Assembly: GCF_036785885.1 (NCBI RefSeq)
Contig: NC_092323.1
Coordinates: 2,148,501 to 2,212,500, forward strand
Source: Coffea arabica
Lineage: Eukaryota > Streptophyta > Magnoliopsida > Gentianales > Rubiaceae
Length of the DNA: 64,000 bases
Direction: 5' to 3'
The notes beneath the pieces are model-generated. The model worked only from the letters and a program-made list of their open reading frames with translations, was not told the DNA's origin and ran no database searches. Positions 45,912 through 57,398 of the stretch are shown here, piece after piece. Positions within the stretch are counted from its first letter, which is position 1. The number at the start of each line of letters is the position of its first letter. The translations under genes were made by a program, and so were the position numbers.

Positions 45912-48309
45912 CTATTCCGTCTTCCTCGAGTCTTTGAGCTGTCCTCTCTTCCGAATCCTGAGGCAGAACTGCAGACGCCAAGCATCTACAATCCACTCGG
46001 GCAAGGAATATGCCAAAGCCCACAGAAGAGTATGTGGCCAGTGAGGTGTGCAACGGGGTTCATAGCCGATCCAGCGCAAAGCAGCCCGGGCATAGCCATC
46101 ACTAGATGGAACAAAAAAGGAGGATCTTCTGATTGATGCCATTTTAGTTGCCACGTACAGTGGTACCTGCACTCAGAGATAGAATAGGGAATTTTAGAAC
46201 ACCAAAGTGCAGAAACCACGATTCTATATCCGTCATTCCTAGATAAAATAAGCAAAGTTCTCCAGATGTTTCTGAACTTTTCAGCGATGACAAGAGACTG
46301 CCATCCATGTTAGTAATTGGAGGCAACGTGCAGATGAAGTAGAATAGGTAATCCAGTCTGTAAATCACAATCTACTTGCTTCCAGCAGTCTTTACTGGGA
46401 AACCGCAAAACTAAGGCTGCATTTTCTAAGAAGATGAACCTTTCTTTACAGATGGCGGTAAAAAACAGGGCATAAGAAGAGATGAAAGGGCGGCCACAAA
46501 GAAGAGAACAATCAGAAAACTACTTGTTTCCCTTTGTACTCACCCTATTTGAGACCAATGTCCAGGCGCACGTTTAATATCAAATACAAATGTCCAAGAC
46601 AAAAGGATTAATAGACATTGACAAAGCAGTTGAATAAGACATGAAAACTTGTACTCAACATGACACTCAGCAGATGGTTTACTCAAAGCTATAAGAGTAA
46701 CAGACAACTTCCAAGGCATAAGATTTTTTCTGTTGGTTTTATACATGGTAAAATTGGAAAAGCAGCATGTTTAAACTCTAACCTTACCTTTTTTGGTGTA
46801 GTAAAACGTGCTACACACATGGCACTTACAGCCACATTTAATTACAAAGAACTCACCACAGGTTTCAGAATTCCTAATGGTTGCTACAACAGAGTTATGG
46901 GAAACAAGATTCAACCATGCCAGCAAATACAACAGCTATCACTAATGTCATGAATTCCAAAAATTCTGTAGATCTTTTATAGTCATTAGTTTAAAAAGCA
47001 AATGCATGAACAAAAAGAATCAAAAGCCACAGTATGTAATTTCCTGTTAAGAGATCAAGTCAGACCTGGCACTGCACATCAATTCCGCTCTTCTTGTACT
47101 CCACATAGAGGCATCTAGAGAACTGATCAATGTACCTGCAAGCAAGACTCACCGATCTCATTTAGTGAATTCATGATGTCTAATACTGTCATACACAGCA
47201 TTCATATTCTCAATCAAAGTAGACAGCAGGCCGTACTAACCCAAAAACATGCCTTTCAGGTAATTTTTGCAAATCTAGGAAAGAAATAAACACTGCATCT
47301 AAACTCAAAAAGGGGCAATTATGAAGCAAATGAATGAAGATAAGACATCCATCAACACAAGCAGCGGGAGAGCATGTATAGATTAATTCCCTTGTAAACA
47401 TAGATATTGCTTAGACAACCATGACATGGCTCCTAAAACCCTCTCTTCAGATTTCCTGCTGCACTTTTACAGTCTCTACAAAGCCCGCCAAGAGCACAAA
47501 CTTATGAAGTTTAAAATATTTACCTCACAAGTAGTCAACCCTCTTAAGCATCAAGAAGCAAGACGAAGCCATTTCAGAAACCTTTTTTTTTTTTCAAAGT
47601 TTGAAACCAAACAAAAAAAAATGCAAAAACAGAAAAACGATAAACACTAGAGTTGGAAGGAAATGCTTTACGCTTTGGTGGCAGCATAGACAGCGTAAAG
47701 AGGATCCGAAGGAATGACAATGGCTGAACCCGAACCAATATTAACAATAGCCCCTCTCTTCCTCTTGATCATTCCAGGCAAGACAGCCTGAGTAACCTTG
47801 GTGGTCCCTTCCACATTAACCTTAATCAAATCACCCAACAATTTCTCATCCACCTCATGGAAGTACCTGGCATAGGGATAAGAAAGGCCAACGTTATTAA
47901 TCAAAACGCCAACATCCAAACCTTCAATCGCCTCCTTAATCCTCTCAACACCTTCATTCAAATCACCAGAGAAATCAACCACCACTGTCTTGATCTGGGT
48001 CTGCCCGTATTTAGCCTTGACGGAGTCCGACACATCCCGGAGCTTATCCGGGTTCCGACCCACCAGGACCAAGTTGAGCCCTTTACGAGCTAGTTGGAAA
48101 GCAAAGGACTTGCCAATGCCGTCAGTGGGTCCGGTTACTAACGCCCATGACCCGTATTTCTTGAGATTCTTGGCGGGTCTGAGGAAGTTAACGTAAGCCC
48201 AGCTGAGAATAGAGTAGAGGGATTTGGCGAGGTTCAAAGAGCCCAAGGCCACAAGTAGAAGCAGCCACAGAGGCTGAGATCTCATTTGTTCCCACAGGCA
48301 CTGCTCCAT
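45912..48309 (-). CDS. KCR1: Very-long-chain 3-oxoacyl-CoA reductase (KCR)
   Basis: Second step of the fatty-acid elongase cycle in the ER: NADPH-dependent reduction of 3-ketoacyl-CoA for waxes, sphingolipids and seed oils. Three exons, 48309..47672, 47135..47066 and 46166..45912, give 320 residues (Arabidopsis KCR1 has 318). The frame extends upstream to a GTG, but the ATG at 48309 matches the family start. An N-terminal membrane segment lies at residues 13-45. Then come the SDR cofactor motif TGPTDGIG (59-66), NNVG (138-141), a Ser in NIGSGS (about 193) and the catalytic Y208-A-A-T-K212. Exon 3 carries [15 protein letters not shown], the KCR hallmark. The C-terminus, rich in Lys and Arg and ending SRKTE, resembles the basic tail of KCR1. 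Introns are 536 and 899 bp. Confidence 0.93.
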
Positions 48310-48715
48310 ATTTGGAACGGCGTCAGCCACAAAGGGAAATTTCGCGGCTGCAAAAAAGAAGGAAGATGGATCTGCAAATTGGCTTAGATGTTATCGCCTA
48401 CTATTTTACCCAATGCATCCTTGTAGCACAAAGAAAGAAGCAAGCAGTGCTGACAGGGTGAGACGGCCTCATCAAAGTTATAAGAGGGCTTTTTCAATCA
48501 ATCAATTGCAATATTGCATGTGATGGGGCGACAGTTGGTCATAAGGAGGGAGGACCCTAGTGGAAAAAAATATCATATGATAATTGATCATGACATTTGA
48601 GTAAATTTGCCATTACTTAAAGATCAATTCAATTGAGAATAGACTAAAATTCTCATAAGATGATGGTGACGGAGATGCAGCCGGGTAATTGATAATTTAT
48701 TAGGAAGACACTGAG

Positions 48716-48856
48716 CTTTGGATAGAAGAAGATTATTTGAGATAACTTATTTAAAAATATATTGTACTAGTTTTTGATATAATATGTATCAAATAAAAAA
48801 TAAGTTAATGATACAAATAAATAAATAATACGATGTAAATAATATGCAATCCAAAC
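48716..48856. mobile_element. MITE-like repeat, best-preserved TGTTTGGATAG-family copy
   Basis: CTTTGGATAGAAGAAGATTATT at the left and CAATCCAAAC at the right are inverted ends; the interior shares TTTGAGATAACTT and GATGTAAATAATATGCAATCC with the copies near 44 kb. About 141 bp, non-coding. Confidence 0.6.
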
Positions 48857-49473
48857 AACTAGTGATTGATGGACATTTTATGGCTGCTAAATTATTTACT
48901 AATAATAATAGGGAGAACGGGGAAAATGGGCTTTTCCTTAATAATTCCGAATGGACGGTTTGGTGAAGTAGATGAACTGAAACAACTAACAGCCAATTGC
49001 AGCAGCCCAGCCATTATGGTGTTTTAGGTCCCAGAATCTTTTGGCGGCCGAGCATGTCCAAAAGATTGGATCCACGCCCACGCAATTGGGAAGTCAAATA
49101 TAATACCCTTTCTTTCTACCGGGGAGAAAAATGCTGACAGTGTCCATATTCATGATTTTAAACCTAAAAAGGCAAATATTGCTGATTCTTTCGAATAACT
49201 ACATGTAAAATTAAGAATCTGATCATGTATATGCTGTCAATTTTAAATAAATAATAATCAACGGGACTTTAAATTTGATATTTAAATTTTGAATATATAT
49301 TATGCATCCAATGATAATAATATATACAGTGTCAGATACATATAAGGTGACACAAAAAAAAAAACATAACAAATCAGACGTAATTTACACTAAAACTAAA
49401 TCCAACAAAAAAATCATTGGTAAGTAATAATGCTTTTTAAAACTGAAATCCAAAATCTAAATATATTAACTCC

Positions 49474-49713
49474 TGTTCGATAACTCAATTCAACACTTAA
49501 ATTTAATGGATTTAGATTTTAATATATTCCGATGCGCTTGATAACCAAAACTATAACATCTGAATTAATTGAGTATCCATTGAATATTCTAGGGAAAATA
49601 GCTTATCACTTAATGTAATATACGTTCAAATGTATCAAATTTAGTACTTAACAATTCACTAACTTAATAGATTCAGATTTCAATTTTCAAATTTTTAGTT
49701 TTATCAAACGCAC
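49474..49713. repeat. Palindromic AT-rich dispersed repeat (TGTTCGATAACTCAATTC family)
   Basis: Left TGTTCGATAACTCAATTCAACACTTAAATTTAATGG is mirrored by an inverted right half (TTAATAGATTCAGATTTC then TATCAAACGCA). Further copies lie at 49883-50012 (partial) and 60276-60518. Probably a MITE; no target duplication could be fixed. Confidence 0.55.
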
Positions 49714-49882
49714 TAAGTATTGAAATTATAATATTTGAGTGTATTTTGCTTTAAGTGATAAGCGAACACTTATCCTTTGGAGTAAGTTTTACTTAGGAGA
49801 TTAAATGTCACTTAATTAATTAAGATGAGGTATTTTTTATTATCAAACGCATCTGAATATGTTAAGATCTAAAAGCATTAAG

Positions 49883-50012
49883 GTTCTATTTGATAACTCA
49901 ATTCAACATTTAAACTTAATAGATTCACATTTTAATATATTTAGATGTGTTTGATAAATAAAAATTAAAGATTTGAATTAATTGAATTGCATTGAATTTC
50001 ATAGGCAAAATT
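49883..50012. repeat. Partial copy of the TGTTCGATAACTCAATTC family
   Basis: Matches the left half of the repeat at 49474, with TTGATAACTCAATTCAACATT, TTAATATATTTAGATG and GAATTAATTGAATTGCATTG in the same order. The right half is missing. Confidence 0.55.
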
Positions 50013-50304
50013 TACTCTGAAAAATAATTGGTAAACTATTCAATTGTCGTATCCTCAACGACTCTAGAATCATCCCCACTCAAAAAGTATCGGGGCGTGC
50101 ATAATCCTGCTCTTCAAATTTCAAAACGCCAAGATTGCAAAGTCTGAGGTTGGTTCTTTCTTTATCCCCCTATGTAGTAATAGTAGTGTATCCCACCGCA
50201 CTGCTACAGTACTTGTGGCCACGACTAGCGTCGTCACGTAAATCCCTCCGATCCGCTTGCGCCCACGTTTCATTTCCCAACGCTACTCTCTGTCTCTAGT
50301 GAAG

Positions 50305-50311
50305 TATATAA
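50305..50311 (+). promoter_or_regulatory. TATA box of the phytocyanin gene
   Basis: TATATAA about 145 bp before the ATG at 50450, with a C-rich leader between them. Confidence 0.55.
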
Positions 50312-50449
50312 TACAAGCAACCAACTCCATAACCGCCCTCTTAATTAAAGGCATGCATCCCTCGGCTACTCGTAAATACTCCAACAAACAAACTGCTATT
50401 TGTACGTAGCGCCGCCGCCTCACCGTATAAACTTGCGCCGCCGCCGCTA

Positions 50450-51125
50450 ATGGCTTCCCATTCCTCATTCTCTAGTACTCGCACACACACAATACTGGTG
50501 CTCTTCATCTCATCACTCCAACTCTCGTCGGTTTCCTCATTCGAGTACCAAGTCGGCGACAAGATTGGGTGGGTCGTCCCCCTTGCCAACCAAACCAAAT
50601 TTTACAATGATTGGGCATCCGAGAAGCGGTTCAAAGTTGGCGACACCATCCGTAAGAATAACTCTTTCTTTTTTTTCTCTCTTTTAATTAATAAACTAGC
50701 TAGTACGTACTGATGATGATGCATGCATGAGATAAATAATAATATGATATGAAATGAAATGAATGGACATGGGGCGAGCAGGATTCAAGTACAGGAAGGA
50801 CTCGGTGATGGAGGTGAGCGAGACAGACTACAAGAAGTGCACTTCCAGGCGCCCCAACTTCTTCTCCAACACCGGCAACACCGTCTTCACTCTTGACCTC
50901 TCCGGTTATTTTTATTTCATCAGTGGAGCATCGGGGCATTGTGACAAAGGGCAGCGAATGGTCGTTAAAGTCATGTCGCAGGATGATCACAACTCTTCTC
51001 CAACTTCTTCTTCTTCTGCCTCTGCCTCTGTTGCATTAATATGCCATCGTCATCATCACCTTCTCTTCACCATTCCCACTTTTCACTTTCTCCTGCATCT
51101 TGCTTCACGCATCGGCATCTTTTAA
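50450..51125 (+). CDS. Early nodulin-like phytocyanin without copper ligands
   Basis: Two exons, 50450..50651 and 50782..51125, joined inside an Arg codon, give 181 residues. The signal peptide covers residues 1 to about 30, followed by a plastocyanin-like domain (about 32-132): YQVGDKIGWVVP, FKVGDTIRFKY, a Cys pair (87 and 121) for the fold disulfide, and SGHCDKGQRM. At the first copper-His position there is Asp74 and at the copper-Cys position Ser115, so a type-1 copper site cannot form, which places it with the ENODL group. A Ser-rich linker (139-150) and a moderately hydrophobic C-terminus suggest a GPI anchor, though the tail is unusually His-rich. These proteins act at the plasma membrane and wall; in flowers some guide pollen tubes, but no such role can be read here. 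Confidence 0.88.
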
Positions 51126-51634
51126 CTGCTAGCCGCTCCCTGCTACATCTTTTTTTTCTTTTTTCTTTTTTTTAAAAAAATTCCCTTTAGTAGTGATTCT
51201 GCTGTCATTATTGTATCTACTAGTAGTACTCGTCTCTACGGTATATTAGCTTTAACTTAGGAGAGGCTCTGGTAGTAGGTAAGGGTGCTTACTAGTTCTT
51301 ATTAGTAATTTCTTCCCCTCTGCCTGCTTTGGTTTTATACTTTTAGGTACTCTTATTTTTGTGTTTTATACTAGTAGTATAATATAACTGGACAGTTTAT
51401 TTTATGCCTTCATTCGATTGGGACACGTTTTTACATGGGGAGCGTCCTATTTTTCCCGCTTTCCTACTCTGGGTCTTAGAACTTGTCGCGTGAATAAGAA
51501 TAACTCTTTTTTTAATTTATATATGAACAACATTTACACCCATTCTAACGAGGACGGGGACGAAAAATAAAGGAAAATGGCCCTTCCGGACTAGAACGAT
51601 GCCGTTAGCCTTGCCGGTATTTGACCAAGTTAAG
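51126..51634. other. 3' flank of the phytocyanin gene
   Basis: Likely 3' UTR and downstream spacer with T and A runs. No gene is supported. Confidence 0.4.
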
Positions 51635-51649
51635 ACTCCCTGTTGATTG

Positions 51650-52201
51650 CCCCGTGGATAGTTTGGCCAGTCATATATCGCAACGGATCTTCTGTCCCAC
51701 ATTCTGTGTCATTCTCTGTCATATTTTTTATTATATTGCTATTTCTTCTTCATAAATATCATATTTTAGTTCTTTTTTGTTTCCTTAAGATCCAATAACT
51801 ATTAATTCAGTAATACACAAAATTTAACAAACTAAAAAAATCAAAATGCATAAAAAATGAGATTTTTTTATGAATTTTCTGCTGTATTTTTTAATTTTTT
51901 ATTATATATTGCTTTTTTGAAGTTGTTGTATTTATTTATTACTGAATTAATAGTTATTGGATCTTAAGGAAACAAAAAAGAACTAAAACATGATATTTAT
52001 GAAGAAGAAATAGCAATATAATAAAAAATGGGACAGAGAATGGCACAGAATGTGGGACAGAAGATCCGTTGCGGTCATATAATCATTCTTTTAAGGCATT
52101 GATTAGTATTTGAGTCTCGTGATTACCGTGTATGGAGTGGATTGGGGCGTTTTCTTCGAGCCGCAGGAAATTAGTCGGACGAAAGATTGAATACCCCCAT
52201 G

Positions 52202-52233
<32 letters not shown>
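51650..52233 (+). mobile_element. SINE interrupted by a palindromic MITE
   Basis: The perfect 15-bp duplication ACTCCCTGTTGATTG (51635-51649 and 52234-52248) marks the ends. Without the 395-bp MITE at 51679 and its duplicated target, the SINE is about 180 bp. Its head CCCCGTGGATAGTTTGGCCAG resembles an A box. The middle GGAGTGGATTGGGGCGTTTTC is shared with the SINE at 23944. The 3' part AATTAGTCGGACGAAAG followed by CCCCCATGTTGT leads into an A run of about 29. The flawless duplication and long A tail suggest a recent insertion. Confidence 0.88.
51679..52073. mobile_element. 395-bp palindromic Mutator-like MITE nested in a SINE
   Basis: Ends CGCAACGGATCTTCTGTCCC are perfect inverted copies, and the inverted arms continue with few mismatches for about 135 bp each, so most of the element is one large hairpin. 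The flanks GTCATATAT (51670-51678) and GTCATATAA (52074-52082) are a 9-bp duplication with one mismatch. Same family as 584-979. No coding capacity. Confidence 0.88.
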
Positions 52234-52237
<4 letters not shown>

Positions 52238-52601
52238 CCTGTTGATTGATGTCGATCTGATTCTCAAAAATGTGTCTTGAAAAGTTTGAAAAAAGTAGTT
52301 TCGAGGTGATGTATTTAGACTAAACCAGCCCAATTTTGATATCGTCTCCCAGCATTCCTTCAGTTTTATGTGAATTTCTGTGTAATCCACGTGCTCCTAA
52401 CATGTATGTAATACAGATAAGGAAAAAATAATCATTTTTATCACGCAGTGCAGTAGTAATTTGTTTAAATAAACAACTAGTACTACTTTCAGGGTCTTTT
52501 TTAAGATCTTTGTTATCATTTTCCAAAGGCAACTCTACGACACTTCTATATTTATGTCAAATATCATGTTTATGTAAGTTGTTATATGTTGTTTATTTAG
52601 A

Positions 52602-52735
52602 GTTAATTTTATATATACTGACAGTGTATATATTATCAAAAGTTAAAATTTAAATTTAAATTTAAATTTTATATAATTATCATTCATCCGACACTGATAG
52701 CGTATATACCATCAGTGTATATAAGATTAATTAAT
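52602..52735. mobile_element. Small AT-rich MITE with ATATACTGACAGTGTATA ends
   Basis: TTAATTTTATATATACTGACAGTG at the left faces the inverted CATCAGTGTATATAAGATTAATTA at the right. The centre is a TTAAATTTAAA repeat. Boundaries are approximate; no gene lies in it. Confidence 0.55.
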
Positions 52736-52749
52736 TAATTAATTAATTT

Positions 52750-53537
52750 ATTTATTTTTACCATCGCGGGATAAGTGACAAGTGGAACTAGCAATAGGAG
52801 TAATGACAGAGAGATTTTCAATTGTTTTTAGCTTGCCATTGATACGCGGGATTGCTCCAACAAATATACTTATAATGCAAAAGAAAATAAAAGCTTAGTG
52901 AATAATTGTGTGTGGTGAATACATAAAAAGTTAAAAACAACCCGCGATCAATAAAATGTAAAACTAGTAGTGTTCATTAATTACTTTACTTTGCAGGATG
53001 TATTATTGTCTGCGGTCCGTGAAAGACATGAATTTGCAAATATTTTTTAAGTTAATTGTGACTAACTATTAGTAATTGACCAAAAATGTAAAATGCAATT
53101 CAAAATTTTTTGTTAGTATCGCCTGGTGTAGCAGTGCTTGTAACGTGATGCTACTGCGAAATAAATAGAAAACAAGAGCGGCTAAAAATATTACTAAAAA
53201 TTTTTAATTGGAAATCATTTTTTTTTTAAAAAATGGAAAGTAAAAATGTTTTATTCCAAAAAAAGAGTAGTACTGTAGCAGCAGCAGTAGTAAATTTGGT
53301 CCCGTCCGGCTGCCTGAGGTGACAGAGAGAAACCGGAGGGGATTTTGGTAGTGGCGAAACTTCGGCGGTGGCGAGGGAGTGGTGGGGAGGGTTTTCGCTT
53401 TTTGGCCTTTCCGCCTTTTCACCTTTTCGGTGGCTGGCAGTGGCACTTTTGTCACAGTAGTGTCATACTGTCACTCCTCATTCACTTGTTGAGGTTGCCT
53501 CCGCTGCTCAGTCTGTTGTCCATTTCTGCTGAGGAAG
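52750..53537. other. Promoter side of the CCCH zinc-finger gene
   Basis: AT-rich to about 53280, then GC-richer sequence that fits a leader. No separate gene is supported. Confidence 0.4.
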
Positions 53538-56500
53538 ATGGGAACCTATGAAGACGACCACGTCAGTATAAATATAACCACTTCGCAACTCAAACGCCAG
53601 GCCCAGGAGACCGAGCTAGGGTTTTCATCCTCCGGCTTAAACTCGCAAACTGAGCGAGCCTTAGTTGCCAAGTTCCAAAATGTTGGCCTAAACTCCTTCG
53701 ACAATGATAACCGAGGAGGGTTGAACTCTGCACACAATGACTCCGGTGGTCCCCAGCGCCTTCCGTTGCGACCCTACGCCGGAGATTGCCCTCATTACGT
53801 CAGAACCGGAATCTGCAAGTTTGGACTCACCTGCAAATTCAATCACCCTGTTAAGAAGACTAGTCTGGTATTATGACCATTTTACTAGGTTTTATGGACT
53901 CTTTGCTGGGCGACCAGGCCGCCCTTTTTTTTTTTTGAGTTTTGATAAATTTTATGTGCGGCTTATTTCACGCTCTATTGATTTGATGATTCTGTATTCC
54001 AGGTTGTTAAGGACAAGGACTGGAGCTCAGATAATGCCGGTCAAATTGAATGCAAGGTTGAAACCTCTGGAGTTTTCATGTTTTCTTATTTCTTTTGTTT
54101 TGTGCTTCTAGGGATGGAATGATGTCTTTTCTTAACATAAGCTGAAAATTTAGACTAGCTTGATTTTAGTTGGAGTTATTGCCTTGTAAGTGCAAATCGG
54201 TGGAAGAGTATTCGAGGAGTCGATTCGGTGAAATGGTTGGATTGAATATGTTAGGACATTGTTTCCCTGCCTTGTTGAACAATATTTTTTCTGATTTTAG
54301 TTAACTAAAATGTTGATTAACTGTCAAAATTACAAGACGCAGCAGCAGGTTTTATATGATAGGCTTGTTTTCTTGATGCTTTATAGATTAATTTTCCAGT
54401 TTTTATGCTGGAGTTCTCTACTAACCAATAATGTAATCTTGAATCGCTTGACAATGTAATCGATGATCTTTGCATCTTACCCTCTTATTTGGTGGCATTG
54501 GATCTACCTGATTCAGAGACATTCAATTAAATTTAGATGTTTATATGTAGTGACAGTGCTGTTGAGATGTCTTTTATTAGTGATTATTATTCTCTACTAT
54601 TAACCCAAAATCTTGGTAAATTACCATCTGTGCTTTCACACTCTGGCTTCTGTTGTTATTTTGCACAATTCCGTCTGAATTTGTGATTGAGTTGCTGTCT
54701 TCTAAATTTTGCAGTATTACTCAACAGCAGGAGGTTGCAAATATGGTGAAGCTTGTAGATACAGTCACTCTAAAAAGGAGTCTCAAGTTGCAGCTCCAAA
54801 GTTTAACTTTCTTGGTTTGCCAATGCGATTGGTAATATTGCAATCCAGATTCTTGGGAAAATCTCTAGTAACTCTTTTTGTCTTTTATATTCCATAAGTA
54901 GTTGCAAGATCATGTAAAATTTTTTTGTTGCTGTCTGCATATCCTTCTTGTAATTATTGATAAGGATAATAAAGTTTGTTGAGTCATAAATTGAAGTTTC
55001 TTTTCGGAATTGATAAGGACAATAAATTGAAGTTTCTTTTCGGAATTGATAAGGATAATAAATTGAAGTTTCTTTTCGGAATTTGATTTAGATTTTTTTT
55101 TTTCTTTTTGGTATAGGGAGGGAAAGAATGTCCCTACTACATGCGCAACGGTTCTTGTGGATATGGAACTCGGTGTGTGTTTCACCATCCTGAACCTTCA
55201 TCAATGGGAGGACTGGACCTCCAGAAATCATCTCTGAATGGTAAGCCTATTAGACATTCGGCTCATTCTTTGGGAAGCCCAAGCATTGACTCTGCTCCAC
55301 TGCATCTGTCAGAAGCATCCCAACCAAATCAAGTACCTTGGTCTACACGTCCCTTGTCGAGTACTCTTTCCTACCGAAATGACTATTCATCTCATACGAT
55401 TGCGAATTCAGTTCCTCAATGGATGCATGGGCATTCTGAATTCAACGAGTGTCAGGTATTCATGGTTTTTGCCATTCCCTGTTGTTGTTTACTTTCAGCT
55501 ATTCTTTATGTCCTTTTGCCTTTTCTCATTCTAATTTTTATATCAGAATCTGCTAATTTTGGCAGTAATTTTTTGATGATTTTGGTTGAAATCTATTGCA
55601 TCTTTTCTCGTAACCTTGGGAGCCTGCTTTTTTTTTTTTTCCTCCCCGCTTCCCCCTCTCCGTGCTTTTTAAAATTTCATTGTGTAACTACTTGTACATG
55701 TCTTAGCCACATAATTCCTAGTATTTAGGCATTTTAGGGCAGATAAATGTTTCTATATTGTCTAATTCCAACTTCAATGGTGTTTTCAGCAGCGACTTTA
55801 TCATCAACATGAACTTCTTGTGACTCAATTTCTATCATCTTTATGGCTGTATGTTATGAAGTTTACTGAGTTTTCTTATGTGTGTATGTCTTACTACTGA
55901 ATATTGCAAGATATACATCCTGCAGTGTTGCATATTGGGATGTCTTGCTCTTTTGTTCATTATGTTTTCTGACTGTGGAATTTGGCTAGTCTTTGTATAT
56001 TCGAACTTCTTGCAATTGGACACCAAGGAAATATGATATATCTTCTGTGCCAGTTGTAGTTTATTTTATATTTTTATGGATGGTTATCCTAAGACCAATA
56101 ATGATCCATTATTTGTCTCCCTGCATATGCTTGTGTAAGAGTATATAGTTCTATGTGTGATTATCTGGACAAAGGTAATAAACTTTTTTTTACTTTGCTT
56201 CTTTTTGTCCTAGGTTACCTTGGAAACCATCCTCACACCATCATACCCTTTATCTCCCATGCATCCCTGCGTGTATTTGTCTACCCAGAATTCAAGAGTC
56301 TTAATAGATACTTTTTCTACCCGCTTCTATTTTTTCTTTTCCTAGATTGTGTTGTGAGAGAATTATCCCCAAGCAAGACCAGCATGAGCTAAAAAAAAAG
56401 CAGTGGACTGGAAACACAAACTTGAAGACTGGAGCTTTTGTTTTTTGGGTATATTTGAGGATCCAGTTTTAATATCTGTTGCCTCTTTCATCCCTATCTA

Positions 56501-57398
56501 CTGCTACATCCATCATTGTTGCTAATATGTGCCTTCTGTGTCAAATCTGCTTCAAGTTGTACAATGTACCTTGTTCTGATACTTTTTATTTATCATTAAC
56601 ATAGGCTGAAGAAGTGCCTCAACAAAGGAGCAGGAACACTTATCTAGTTTCTGGAGCAGCTAGAGCAGATATGCTGGAGCAAGATATTCCTGTGCAAGTT
56701 GAAGAATTTCCTGAACGACCTGGTCAACCTGAATGTGCTTACTTCATGAAAACTGGGGACTGTAAATTTAAGTCTGCATGTCGGTTTCACCATCCAAAGG
56801 GCCAGCCTACATGCATTCTGAGTGAGAAAGGCCTTCCTCTTAGACCTGTACGTTCAAAGCTTTTTCTTGCAATCATTTAAGTTTAGTGACTTGTAACTGA
56901 TCACTTTGGAGTTTCTCTATGGACCATGACATGTGAAAGTCCATGAGTAATATTGGGCCAAAAGTTGGAAGTTCATGCTGAAAGCTTTGAGACCTTTACA
57001 AGCTTCTATGTATACCTATGGAATCTCTATATTTTCTTTAATCTGACTTAAACAAATTAGTTAGTGGATATTGAATATGAAAACACACTTTTTAATATGC
57101 TGCTGTCATCTTTGTGCAAGAGAAGAGATTGCATTTTGGATGAGTAGTGCTACAGTTTTGTCTGGACTAGTGGTCACTATGTACTTTCATTCCTAAGTAG
57201 TCCTCCTATGATGCACAAAAATTTTAGACATTTCATTTTCTTAAAGGTTTCGTGATCATGATTACTCACAACCTCTATAAACTGGTGCAGGGCAGAAATA
57301 TATGCCGGCATTATGAACGTTTTGGCATCTGCAAATTTGGCCGTGTATGCCTGTTTGACCATCCAGTACATCCTAATTTGTCAACGTTCAAGGATTGA
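53538..57398 (+). CDS. CCCH zinc-finger protein with five fingers
   Basis: Six phase-0 exons: 53538..53867, 54003..54056, 54715..54831, 55117..55455, 56605..56847, 57291..57398, giving 396 residues. Five C-x8-C-x5-C-x3-H-type fingers: 84-103 ([16 protein letters not shown]), about 127-146, 172-191 ([16 protein letters not shown]), about 324-343 and 366-385 ([16 protein letters not shown]). The second finger is split by an intron, its first Cys ending exon 2. This five-finger layout is that of the plant ZFN/HUA1-type subfamily, which binds RNA or single-stranded nucleic acid. The relatives I recall are Arabidopsis C3H43 (At3g48440) and C3H67 (At5g63260). The linker between fingers 3 and 4 (about 195-315) is Ser/Pro-rich and low in complexity. 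The start ATG opens an acidic stretch. Specific targets are unknown. Confidence 0.9.

Larger units (their letters stand above)
48310..50300. other. Divergent intergenic region between KCR and the phytocyanin gene
   Basis: Holds both promoters and several AT-rich repeats, listed separately. No further gene is supported. Confidence 0.4.
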
